From an uncultured Parabacteroides sp. (GTDB taxonomy: Bacteria; Bacteroidota; Bacteroidia; Bacteroidales; Tannerellaceae): a DNA stretch of 28,029 nt. The notes under the pieces were generated by a model, which worked only from the letters and a program-made list of their open reading frames with translations, had not been told where the DNA came from and made no database searches. Positions 15,632 through 23,644 of this stretch are shown piece by piece (position 1 is the stretch's first letter; each line of letters opens with the position of its first letter). The position numbers and the translations under genes were made by a program. The stretch is taken from NCBI GenBank assembly GCA_934718155.1, contig CAKUZF010000036.1, positions 1-28,029 on the forward strand. Reading direction: 5' to 3'.

Positions 15632-16471
15632 ATGAAAATCGTTAAAGGTATCAATGAATTGAAGAGCTATCTTGCTGATAGTAAAAAAGATGGGAAGCGT
15701 ATTGGGCTTGTCCCGACCATGGGTGCGCTGCATAAGGGCCATTTGAGTCTGGTTGAGCGTTGTGTGAAAGAAAACGATGTCTGCGTAGTCAGTGTGTTTG
15801 TCAATCCTACTCAGTTCAACGATAAGCATGACTTGGAGATTTATCCACGCACGCTGGAGGCCGATTGCGCCTTGCTGGAGCAGGCGGGCTGTGATTTCGT
15901 GTTCGCTCCGTTGGTTGAGGAGATGTATCCCGAGCCTGACACGCGCACGTTCGATTTCGGACCGGTCATGCAGGTGATGGAGGGCGCTAAGCGTCCGGGC
16001 CATTTCAATGGCGTGGCGCAGGTCGTAAGTAAGTTGTTCTACATCGTAGAGCCTGACAACGCCTATTTCGGCGAGAAGGATTTCCAGCAGATCGCAGTCA
16101 TCCGGGCCATGGTGAAACAGTTGCAGATTCCTGTGCAGATCAACGCTTGCCCGATTGTGCGTGAGGCGGATGGCTTGGCTTTGAGTAGCCGCAACACCCG
16201 TTTGACACCCGAGCTGCGTGCGAAAGCCCCGAAGATCGCCCGTGCGATGTGCGAGAGCTTGGAGCTGGCCAAGACGAAGTCGGTGAAGGAGGTTCACGAC
16301 TACGTGGTGAACACGCTCAACGCCGACCCTGATTTGGAGGTGGAGTATTATGAGATTGTGGATGGCAACAGCTTGCAGGCTATTCAGGATTGGAAAGATA
16401 CGGACTATGCGGTTGGTTGCATCACCGTGTATTGCGGCGAAGTTCGATTGATTGACAATATAAAATATTAA
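15632..16471 (+). CDS. panC: Pantothenate synthetase (pantoate--beta-alanine ligase)
   Basis: A 279-aa cytosolic enzyme that joins pantoate to beta-alanine with ATP (via pantoyl-adenylate) to give pantothenate, the coenzyme A precursor. Length is typical. The N-terminal PTMGALHKGHLSLV carries the HxGH nucleotidyl-transfer motif (His34, His37). FVNPTQF follows, then VFAPLVEEMYP, the FNGVAQVVSKLF stretch, FGEKDFQQ and the SSRNTRL loop (the KMSKS counterpart). panD follows 21 nt downstream, and its product supplies beta-alanine, so the pair is functionally coherent. It is divergent from the GT5-like gene; a weak TTGCTTTG box lies about 25 nt upstream of its ATG. Confidence 0.98.
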   Translation: MKIVKGINELKSYLADSKKDGKRIGLVPTMGALHKGHLSLVERCVKENDVCVVSVFVNPTQFNDKHDLEIYPRTLEADCALLEQAGCDFVFAPLVEEMYPEPDTRTFDFGPVMQVMEGAKRPGHFNGVAQVVSKLFYIVEPDNAYFGEKDFQQIAVIRAMVKQLQIPVQINACPIVREADGLALSSRNTRLTPELRAKAPKIARAMCESLELAKTKSVKEVHDYVVNTLNADPDLEVEYYEIVDGNSLQAIQDWKDTDYAVGCITVYCGEVRLIDNIKY

Positions 16472-16492
16472 CCATAGAGAGAGAGTACGGTT

Positions 16493-16843
16493 ATGATGAT
16501 AGAGGTTGTGAAATCGAAGATTCACCGTGTAACGGTCACTGAGGCCAACTTAAATTATATAGGTAGTATTACGATCGACCAGGACTTGCTGGATGCGGCC
16601 AACCTGATCCCTAACGAGAAGGTGTCGATTGTGAATAACAACAACGGAGAGCGTTTGGATACGTATGTGATTCCAGGCGAGAGAGGGTCGGGCGTGATCT
16701 GCTTGAATGGAGCGGCGGCTCGCAAGGTGCAACCGGGCGACATCGTGATCATCATGTCTTATGCCATGATGGATTTCGAGGAAGCTAAGACGTTTAAGCC
16801 TGCGGTTGTATTCCCCGACACGGCGACCAATAAGCTGGTCTGA
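16493..16843 (+). CDS. panD: Aspartate 1-decarboxylase (pyruvoyl-dependent)
   Basis: A 116-aa proenzyme that decarboxylates aspartate to beta-alanine. It should self-cleave at the Gly24-Ser25 bond (YIGSITID), turning Ser25 into the pyruvoyl group. KSKIHRVTVTEA precedes the site, with the conserved Lys9 (KIHR) and Arg. Later NGAAARKVQPGDIVIIMSY is the usual C-terminal signature. Length matches the family. There are two adjacent ATGs (16493 and 16496); the first is given and either is possible. It follows panC by 21 nt in the same operon, with AGAGAGAG in the spacer, and a terminator is at 16893. Confidence 0.97.
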   Translation: MMIEVVKSKIHRVTVTEANLNYIGSITIDQDLLDAANLIPNEKVSIVNNNNGERLDTYVIPGERGSGVICLNGAAARKVQPGDIVIIMSYAMMDFEEAKTFKPAVVFPDTATNKLV

Positions 16844-16892
16844 AAAGAAAAAGGCTTTATTTAGTTACTAGATACAATTTTTTGATAGTTGT

Positions 16893-16936
16893 AAAGGATT
16901 CGTACGACGTGATGTCGTGCGAATCCTTTTCTTTTC
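16893..16936. terminator. Bidirectional terminator between panD and the TolC-like gene
   Basis: A 16-bp stem (16893-16908 with 16914-16929) with one G-T wobble has a 5-nt loop (GTGAT) and is followed by TCTTTTCTT. A-rich sequence on its left gives a tail for the convergent TolC-like gene ending at 16937. Confidence 0.9.
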
Positions 16937-18304
16937 TTACTGGCGCAATGTGCCGTTGGCCTTGCGATAGGCCACTCCGTTGAGGTATTGGTTGAAGTGG
17001 GCCTCCACCTGTGTCTGCCAAGCCTGTTGCCAAAGTGTTTGCGCCTCCAAGTGGTCGGAGAGCGTCTCCAGCCCGAGCTTATACTGCTCGGTGCTCACGC
17101 GGCGGTTCTCTTCGGCTTGCTCCAGCGCTTTGTCGGCCAGGTCGCTTTCCAGGCGTGCCTCGTCGAGATTGTTAGCCGCTTGTGCCAGCTCCAGCAGCAT
17201 CAGCTCGTTCTTGTCGGCTTGCTCCAGCAGGCTTTGCTTCAGCTGCGCCTTGGCGGCGTTCACCTTGTTCTTCCGTTCGCCGAAGTGGTAGAGCGGGATG
17301 CTCACATTGAGCAGCGCAATGAAGCTTCCCTTATCGAAAAGTTTCTCATCATTTATCTTTAGGCCGTTCATATAGTTATAACCGGCTTGCACGCCCACTT
17401 GCGGCAGCATTTCGCTGCGTGTGAGCTTCACTTTCTGCTGATTGATCTCTACCTGCTTGCTCAAGAGGTGATATTCTGGGCGGGCGCTGATGTCGTTGCT
17501 GGCCGACTCGTCGATCATCATCTCTGGGTACTGTTCGTCGATGCGGATTGGGTCGAGCAGCGGCAGGCCGATGTAGTGACAAAGGTTCATCGAGGCCAGT
17601 CGCTTGGCATTCTCGGCTTTGCGCAGGTTTAGTTCCGCCTCGTTGCGTTTCACTTGCACCTTCAGCACGTCGTTTTGCGGCTTCAGTCCATGCTTATGGG
17701 CGCTCTCCACCATGCGGTTCAGCTCGTTTAGCGTAGCCAGGTAGCGTTCAGCCACCTTGTGTATCTCTTGCGCCTTGACGAGCATGGCATAGGCCTCCTC
17801 GGTGTGGAGGATGACCTCCATCTCTGAGAGGCGTTCGCTTTGCTGTGCGGCCTCTCTGCCCAGTTTGGCCATCTTGTAGGCCGCACGGATCTTGCCGCCC
17901 ATGTAGAGTGGCTGTTGCACGCTGATACCACCTGTGTAGGCCCATCCCAACTCATAGGCCAAGTTGAGTCCTGGGAAGTAGGCGTAGTGGCCGTTGGGCA
18001 ACAGGTTGCCCTTTCCGTCGGGGGTCAGCACAGGCAGGTTGCCGCCAGGGATGGCGAAGTTGCCATCGGTTGTGCCATACATTCCGGTGCCGCTCAGTTT
18101 GAAGTCGGGGAAGAAGTTGGCCCGGTAGCTCGATACCATGTAGTTGGCGTAGTGCGTCTGCTGCGCGGCGGCGGCGAGCTGCTTGTTTTGTTGCAGGGCC
18201 ATCTCGCGACACTGCTGAAGGGTGAGCGGCTCCTGCGCCGTGGCCTCACCCATGAAGAGCAGGAGCAAGCCTGCCAGTATATAATAAGGAAGTCTTTTCA
18301 TCAT
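16937..18304 (-). CDS. TolC-family outer-membrane efflux channel
   Basis: A 455-aa protein with a signal peptide cleaved near ATAQ (residue 24), expected to form a trimeric barrel and periplasmic tunnel. The mature protein begins EPLTLQQCREMALQQNKQLA, the usual opening helix. It then shows two internally similar halves: PDFKLSGTGMYG with QQPLYMGGKIRAAYKMAK, and later PQVGVQAGYNYMNG with LNVSIPLYHFGERKNKVNAAKAQ. Long amphipathic helices follow each half. The ATG overlaps the RND pump stop by 4 nt, so it is the last gene of the three-gene efflux operon. Substrates cannot be predicted. Confidence 0.93.
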   Translation of the reverse strand: MMKRLPYYILAGLLLLFMGEATAQEPLTLQQCREMALQQNKQLAAAAQQTHYANYMVSSYRANFFPDFKLSGTGMYGTTDGNFAIPGGNLPVLTPDGKGNLLPNGHYAYFPGLNLAYELGWAYTGGISVQQPLYMGGKIRAAYKMAKLGREAAQQSERLSEMEVILHTEEAYAMLVKAQEIHKVAERYLATLNELNRMVESAHKHGLKPQNDVLKVQVKRNEAELNLRKAENAKRLASMNLCHYIGLPLLDPIRIDEQYPEMMIDESASNDISARPEYHLLSKQVEINQQKVKLTRSEMLPQVGVQAGYNYMNGLKINDEKLFDKGSFIALLNVSIPLYHFGERKNKVNAAKAQLKQSLLEQADKNELMLLELAQAANNLDEARLESDLADKALEQAEENRRVSTEQYKLGLETLSDHLEAQTLWQQAWQTQVEAHFNQYLNGVAYRKANGTLRQ

Positions 18305-21300
18305 TCTTCGTTTTTAATATGGAAAAACAGTGCGTATAAAACAGGGATGAACAGTAGGGTAACCAGCGTGCCGAAGAGCAGTCCGCCCATGATCGTGGCC
18401 GACAGCGATCCGAACATTGGGTCGGTCAGCAGCGGAATCATACCCAGAATCGTGGTCAGCGAAGCCATCATTACGGGGCGCAGACGGCTTTGTGCGCTGT
18501 CGATCAGAGCAGTGATAGGAGCCACGCCACTTTCGAGCTGCAGGGTGATCTCGTCCATCAGTACGATTCCGTTCTTGATCAGCATGCCGATCAAGCCCAA
18601 GGTGCCGACAATGGCCACGAAGTCGAATGTCTTGCCCGTGAGCAGCATCACCGCAATCACGCCCACCAGAATCATGGGCAGGATGCAGAAGATGATGGCC
18701 GGCTTACGGTAGTCTTTGAACAGCATGATCAGGATGGCGATCATCAGGATGATGGCCAAGGGGAAGTTCTGGAACAGATACTTCGTCGATTTTGTGCTGG
18801 CGCTCTTCTCGCCCTGCCATTGCAGGCGGTAGCCGTCGGGCAACTGGATCTGCTCAAGCTGCTGCGACACCTTCTGCCACACGGCCTCGGTCTCCAATCC
18901 CGGGGCGGGCGAAGCCTGCACACGGTAGCTGCGCTGACCGTTGTAGCGGGGAATGACGGGGTATTCCCATTCCAAGTCGATGCTGCGGCTGATCTGGCGC
19001 AGCGGCGTGCTGGCCAGAAGTTGCTCCACCATGTCGCTCTTCGAGAGCGTACCCGCCTTCAGCTTATAGAGCAGCTCTTTCGAAGCCAGTCGCGAAACCG
19101 AGGGGATGGTAGAGAACACCTGCGTATTGCCCAGGTCTTCGATGGCGTTTCCCTGCTCGTCGAGACATTTCAGGTAGATGCTGTTAGAGTGAATGCCCTC
19201 GTAGAAGTTGCCGATGGGGATGCCGCCCGTAGCGGCCAGCAGCGAGAGGCTCACGTCTTTGCGACTCAGTCCTAACGAGCGAGCTGCGCTCTGGTCGTAG
19301 TCAATTTTGAGCACTGGCACCTTGGGTTCCCAGTCGGCCGTGATGAGGCACACCTCTGGCATTTGGGCCATGAGCTGCCGGGCCGTGTCGGCCAGTTGCT
19401 CCAAGACGGCGGGGTCGGGGCCTAAGAACTGCGCCTCGATCGGATATTTCTTGAACATCAGGTTGTAGCGCTTCAGCTTCACGTAGGCGTCGGGATATTG
19501 CTCGCTCAGGTGCTGCTGAATCTCATTCATGTTGTCGATCAGCTCTTCTGACGAGGTGAAGTCGATGATCAGCTCGCCGTAAGAGAGGGTCGGGTTGGGA
19601 ATGCTTCTCACCAAGTTGTAACGTCCGGGTGCGCCACCCACCGAGGCGGTGATGTGCGTCACCTCCTTGCGGGTCTTCAGGTAGGCCTGGATCTCGTTGA
19701 GGTCGCGCTCGATGCGGCTGTAGTCGGTGCCTTCGGGCAGCTTATACTCCATGTAGAGCTGATCGTAGGCCATGTCGGGGAAGAAGCCTCGGCGCATGTA
19801 GCGGAAGCCGAAGAGCGAAACGACCAGCAGGCCGACCATGATCAGCAGGAACGTGTAGCGATGGGTCAGCGACCATTTCAGGCTGCCGCGCAGCCAGGCG
19901 TAGGCCTTGCCCTTATAGATGCGGCGTCCTCCCTCGCTCTCCTGCTCTACCTTCGGATGCAGATAGCGATTGGCGATCAGAGGCACGTGGATCAAGGCCA
20001 GCACCCAGCTCAAGCTCAGCGAGACGCCGAGGATGATGAATAGGTCGCGCACGTAGACACCTGTTGTGTCGGGCGAGAGGAAGATGGGCAGGAAGGCTAG
20101 AATGGCGATCATCGTTGCGCCCAGCAGGGGAATGGCCGTCTTGCGTCCGATGGCGGTCAGTGCCTCCATGCGCGGCTTGCCCGCCTTGAGGTCAACCAAG
20201 ATGCCGTCGATGATCACGATGGCGTTATCAACCAGCATTCCCATGGCCAGGATGAAGGCACCCAGCGAAACACGCTGCAAGGTGCCATGCAGGCCGTTGA
20301 GGAAGAGGAACGAGCCGAACACGGTGACGATCAGCGAGATTCCTATGATCAGTCCGCTCTTGAACCCCATGGTGATCATCAGGATGACGATTACGATAAC
20401 GACCGACTCCACCAAGTTGACAGCGAAGGTGCTCAATGCGCTGCCCACACGCTCGGGCTGATAGAACACCTTGTTACAGCTGACGCCCACTGGGAAGCGG
20501 GTCTCCTTCAGGTGAGCCAGTTGCTGCTCGACGGCTTTACCCACCTTCAGGATGTCCGACGAGTAGGAGGCTGCGATCAGGATGCCGATCGAGCGTTCGC
20601 CGTCGTAGAATAGCTCGTTGCGAGTGGGCTCCTCGTAGCTTTTCTCCACCTTTGCGATGTCGCTCAGGCGCAGCTGATCCTCCTCGTGGCCTTGGATCAG
20701 CATTCTGCCGATATCTTCCACCGTCTTGAAGCGGTCGCTCACGGTCACGCGGATGCGGTTGTCTTTATTGTCGAAGTAGCCGCTGTAGGTAATCTCGTTC
20801 TGTCCGCTCAGGGTGGTCAGCACCTCGGCGGCGTTCACGCCCAGGTTGGCCATGCGGTCTTGCATCAGCGAGATGTTGATGCACTCCTTGCGCTTGCCGT
20901 AGAGTTCCACACGCTCCACGCCGTCGATTTCGCTCACCTCGCGTTTGATCAGCTCGGCGTAGTCGGAGAGGGCTCTGTCGTTCAGGCCGTCGCCCGTCAA
21001 GGCGTAGAAGATGCCAAACACGTTGCCGAAGTCGTCTTGTATCATCGGTGCGTTAGCCCCCTTGGGCAGCGAGGCACGCGCATCGTTCACCTTGCGTCGC
21101 AGTACGTCCCACATTTGGTCTACCTCGTCGTTCGTGGTGGTCGATTTCAGCTCCACTTGAATCAGCGATAGGTCGTTGAAGGAGTAGCTCTCCACGTTGT
21201 CGATGTTGCCCATCTTGCGGATCGCTTTCTCCAGGGGGTCGGTCACCTCCAGCTCCACTTGGTGAGCCGAGGCACCGGGATAGGTGGTGGCGATCATGGC

Positions 21301-21435
21301 CAGCTTCACCTTGATTTCTGGGTCTTCCAGCTTGCTCATCTGGTAGCACGACAGGGCGCCACCGGCGATCAGCACCGCGATGAGGAAGTAAACCAGGTTG
21401 CGGTTGTTAAATGCCCATTTGCTGATGTCCATCAT
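18301..21435 (-). CDS. RND efflux transporter permease (AcrB/CzcA superfamily)
   Basis: A 1044-aa inner-membrane proton-driven pump of full length for the family. The N-terminal helix (12-30) is followed by LEDPEIKV (36-43) and the porter region. TM4 carries GMLVDNAIVIIDGI (399-412): Asp403 corresponds to the first proton-relay Asp of AcrB, and the second is Asn404. The second half repeats the layout, with a GTLGLIGMLIKNGIVLMDEI segment in the TM10 region (Lys present). It overlaps the adaptor gene by 4 nt upstream and the TolC-like gene by 4 nt downstream. The single Asp and the family look point to the RND branch seen in many Bacteroidetes; whether it exports drugs, detergents or metals is not determinable. 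Confidence 0.95.
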   Translation of the reverse strand: MMDISKWAFNNRNLVYFLIAVLIAGGALSCYQMSKLEDPEIKVKLAMIATTYPGASAHQVELEVTDPLEKAIRKMGNIDNVESYSFNDLSLIQVELKSTTTNDEVDQMWDVLRRKVNDARASLPKGANAPMIQDDFGNVFGIFYALTGDGLNDRALSDYAELIKREVSEIDGVERVELYGKRKECINISLMQDRMANLGVNAAEVLTTLSGQNEITYSGYFDNKDNRIRVTVSDRFKTVEDIGRMLIQGHEEDQLRLSDIAKVEKSYEEPTRNELFYDGERSIGILIAASYSSDILKVGKAVEQQLAHLKETRFPVGVSCNKVFYQPERVGSALSTFAVNLVESVVIVIVILMITMGFKSGLIIGISLIVTVFGSFLFLNGLHGTLQRVSLGAFILAMGMLVDNAIVIIDGILVDLKAGKPRMEALTAIGRKTAIPLLGATMIAILAFLPIFLSPDTTGVYVRDLFIILGVSLSLSWVLALIHVPLIANRYLHPKVEQESEGGRRIYKGKAYAWLRGSLKWSLTHRYTFLLIMVGLLVVSLFGFRYMRRGFFPDMAYDQLYMEYKLPEGTDYSRIERDLNEIQAYLKTRKEVTHITASVGGAPGRYNLVRSIPNPTLSYGELIIDFTSSEELIDNMNEIQQHLSEQYPDAYVKLKRYNLMFKKYPIEAQFLGPDPAVLEQLADTARQLMAQMPEVCLITADWEPKVPVLKIDYDQSAARSLGLSRKDVSLSLLAATGGIPIGNFYEGIHSNSIYLKCLDEQGNAIEDLGNTQVFSTIPSVSRLASKELLYKLKAGTLSKSDMVEQLLASTPLRQISRSIDLEWEYPVIPRYNGQRSYRVQASPAPGLETEAVWQKVSQQLEQIQLPDGYRLQWQGEKSASTKSTKYLFQNFPLAIILMIAILIMLFKDYRKPAIIFCILPMILVGVIAVMLLTGKTFDFVAIVGTLGLIGMLIKNGIVLMDEITLQLESGVAPITALIDSAQSRLRPVMMASLTTILGMIPLLTDPMFGSLSATIMGGLLFGTLVTLLFIPVLYALFFHIKNEE

Positions 21436-22502
21436 AATAATCCTCCTTCGTTAGTGATTGTGACAGCTGGCAGCGCCTGCACACTGTCGCCTTCTTTCAG
21501 GAAATGTACACCCGATGCAACCACTTGGTCGCCAGAGTGCAAGCCCTCGCAATGAATCAAGATCGTGCCGTCGCTGTTGGGGCGGACCAGCTCGGCAGCC
21601 AGTCGTGCGACGCATCCCCCTTCATAGCGGTAAAGGTAGCTTTGTCCGCCTTCCTCTATCAGGGCGCTGCGGGGCACGGCCCACGTCGTCTCTTGGTCGG
21701 CTTTGCAAGTGATTGTCACGTTAGTGTTCATACCTGGCGAGGGAATCGGCTCTGTGCCGCCCACGAGCTTCAGGCGCATGGCATAGAGCTGGTTGGCGTT
21801 GGCCTTCTCGGTGATCCCGATCAGTTTTAGCTCGTAGGTCTTGCCGGGATAGACGTCGAAGGTGCAGCTGAAGCGTTCAAATTGGCTTCGGCGTACGTAG
21901 TCGGCCGCTGGGATGTTCAGTTCCACTTCGGGCATGTCGCGGCTGATCAGCGAGATCACGGGCATGCCTGCGGCCACTGTCTCGTTGGCGTCGAACAGGC
22001 GTTTCTGTACGAAGCCGCTGAAGGGGGCGTAGAGCTTGGTGTAGCCCAGCTGATCCTTGTGGTTCTTGTATTTCGCCTCGATTTGCTGCAAGCCATACAT
22101 GGCCTTCTCGTTGGCCACCGGAGTGGTGCCGTTCTCCTTGTAGAGGGCCATGACGCGCTCCGCCTCGCCCTTGATTTGCTTATATTCGGCCTCCGTTGCG
22201 CTTAGTTGCACGGCGTAGTCGGTCGGATCCAGCTCGGCCAGCAATTGGCCCTCGCGCACGGGCTCTCCCTCCTTCACATACACTTTCTGTATCATGCCGC
22301 TAACACGGAAGGCAATGTCGATGTCGTGCGTAGCTCTCACTTTCGCCGGGAATCGCAGCGTGGGCTGGGGTGCGTCCGAGCTTACGGTGTAGAGGTTCAC
22401 TCGTCTGGCTTCGTCGTTCGAGGATTGGTTGCTGCCTTGGCCGCCGCAGGCTGTCGCTGCCATCAGGCACAAGGCTCCCAAAAGATAGGAATACAGTTTC
22501 AT
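21432..22502 (-). CDS. RND periplasmic adaptor lipoprotein (MFP/HlyD family)
   Basis: A 356-aa membrane-fusion protein linking the pump to the TolC-like channel. The lipobox LMAATAC places the lipidated Cys at residue 19. It then shows the barrel-sandwich half RFPAKVRATHDIDIAFRVSG, the lipoyl-like KVYVKEGEPVREGQLLAELD, a helical hairpin (about 95-150), the closing half APFSGFVQKRLFDANETVAAG, a beta-barrel domain and a final membrane-proximal domain (VVASGVHFLKEGDSV). It is the first gene of the minus-strand efflux operon and overlaps the pump by 4 nt. Its start faces the AraC-family gene 184 nt away, so the regulator probably controls it. Confidence 0.95.
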   Translation of the reverse strand: MKLYSYLLGALCLMAATACGGQGSNQSSNDEARRVNLYTVSSDAPQPTLRFPAKVRATHDIDIAFRVSGMIQKVYVKEGEPVREGQLLAELDPTDYAVQLSATEAEYKQIKGEAERVMALYKENGTTPVANEKAMYGLQQIEAKYKNHKDQLGYTKLYAPFSGFVQKRLFDANETVAAGMPVISLISRDMPEVELNIPAADYVRRSQFERFSCTFDVYPGKTYELKLIGITEKANANQLYAMRLKLVGGTEPIPSPGMNTNVTITCKADQETTWAVPRSALIEEGGQSYLYRYEGGCVARLAAELVRPNSDGTILIHCEGLHSGDQVVASGVHFLKEGDSVQALPAVTITNEGGLL

Positions 22503-22659
22503 TGCTTTTTATTTTAAGTGTTTATATTCTTCTTTTTCTTTTTATTCTTACGCGAAGTTAACCACAGCCGAAAAGTTGATAAAGTCCTATTCATCTGCTA
22601 AATTGTTATATTTGTATTATTTTTGCTCGAAACTTCCCGTTTTTTCAACTTTTTCTCTT

Positions 22660-22667
22660 TATTTTTG
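22660..22667 (+). promoter_or_regulatory. Candidate -7 box for the AraC-family gene
   Basis: TATTTTTG (TAnnTTTG) ends 19 nt before the ATG at 22687. Two other TAnnTTTG matches lie at 22607-22614 and 22618-22625. None has a clear -33 TTTG, so which is used is open. The 184-nt divergent gap (22503-22686) shows no equally clear -7 box for the efflux operon. Confidence 0.4.
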
Positions 22668-22686
22668 CGTGCAAAGAGCTTATTTT

Positions 22687-23541
22687 ATGGAACATCTATC
22701 GGCACGCATCTCTCAGCTTTCTGCTGAGGCAGATCTGAGTCATCACTTCCTTTTCAGCCTCACGCGCTGTGGCTTCTTCTTGTGCACGCAGGGCAGCGTG
22801 GCCCTCTCGTCCAATCAGTCTATCTATCACCTGGAGCAGGGCAGCATGTATATCTACATGCCCTCGGCCTCGGTGTGCGTCATTTCGCAGAGCGACGACG
22901 CCGACGGCCTGATTGTCGAGAGCGCGCTCGACGATATCCTGCCTGTCATCAACAAGGTGGTCAGCCCCGAGAATCTGCTCCTGATCCGCACCAATCCCTA
23001 CGTCAAGCTCCGGCAGGCCGAGTTCGCCCAGCTGCAGCAAGCCATCGATGCCTTGCGGGGCAGGATGGCGGGCGAGCGAAACGAGGTCTTGACCGCCCAG
23101 CAGCGCATGCTCAAGGTGGAGATCCTGCGCACGCTCTTGCAGGCCTTTTGCTACGAGATGTTCTTCATCTATTTCTCTCACACGCCCGAGCGGCCCGTTC
23201 TGGCAAACGACAAGAAGGTACTGGTCTATCAAAACTTTATGCTCGACATTTATAAGCATTATAAGCGCGAGCGCGAGATCGCTTTCTACGCCTCGCAACA
23301 GTGTCTCAGCGAACGCTACTTCTCGCTCATCGTGAAGCAGGTCACGGGACAGACCGCCTCCTTCTGGGTGGTGCAGATGGTGATGGCCGAGGCTAAGCGA
23401 TTGTTGGAGAGTACGTCGCTCACGGTGAAGGAGATAGCCTTCGAGCTAAACTTCTCCACGCAGTCTTTCTTTGGCAAATATTTTAAACACTATGCCGGCC
23501 TCTCGCCCAGCGACTATCGCAAGCAACTCTTCCAGCTCTGA
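22687..23541 (+). CDS. AraC-family transcriptional regulator
   Basis: A 284-aa regulator when started at the ATG at 22687. A TTG further upstream (22576) would add 37 hydrophobic residues translated from the A/T-rich promoter zone and is rejected. The N-terminal part (about 1-170) is a cupin-like sensing domain without a signature I can assign. The C-terminal part has two helix-turn-helix units: ASQQCLSERYFSLIVKQVTG, and LTVKEIAFELNFSTQSFFGKYFKHYAGLSPSDYRK, the standard AraC/XylS ending. It is divergent from the RND operon and probably regulates it in response to an unknown ligand. It converges with guaB. Confidence 0.92.
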   Translation: MEHLSARISQLSAEADLSHHFLFSLTRCGFFLCTQGSVALSSNQSIYHLEQGSMYIYMPSASVCVISQSDDADGLIVESALDDILPVINKVVSPENLLLIRTNPYVKLRQAEFAQLQQAIDALRGRMAGERNEVLTAQQRMLKVEILRTLLQAFCYEMFFIYFSHTPERPVLANDKKVLVYQNFMLDIYKHYKREREIAFYASQQCLSERYFSLIVKQVTGQTASFWVVQMVMAEAKRLLESTSLTVKEIAFELNFSTQSFFGKYFKHYAGLSPSDYRKQLFQL

Positions 23542-23558
23542 CTTCAGGGCAAAAAAAT

Positions 23559-23601
23559 ATGGATTATGAACGGGATAGCTCGATCCCGATTCATAATCCA
23601 T
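23559..23601 (-). terminator. Intrinsic terminator of guaB
   Basis: An 18-bp stem (23559-23576 with 23583-23601) with one bulged base and a 6-nt loop. Read on the minus strand it is followed by ATTTTTTTGC, which fits termination of guaB. On the plus strand no T-tract follows, so it is a poor terminator for the AraC gene. Confidence 0.88.
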
Positions 23602-23618
23602 ACGATATCTATTCTCTC

Positions 23619-23637
23619 TTCGCCTATGCGGCGAAGT
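23619..23637 (-). other. Second hairpin in the guaB 3' region
   Basis: CTTCGCC and GGCGAAG form a perfect 7-bp stem with a 5-nt loop, just after the guaB stop codon and before the main terminator. It has no T-tract, so it is more likely a 3' stabilising structure than a terminator. Confidence 0.5.
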
Positions 23638-23644
23638 GGCTTTC

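Noticed and set aside
15629..16525. 298-codon open frame on the minus strand
   Set aside because: It is exactly antisense to panC, whose motifs are unambiguous; no promoter or signature was seen for it.
22576..22686. Upstream TTG start for the AraC-family regulator
   Set aside because: The added residues come from A/T-rich promoter DNA with several -7-like boxes; the ATG at 22687 gives a normal length.
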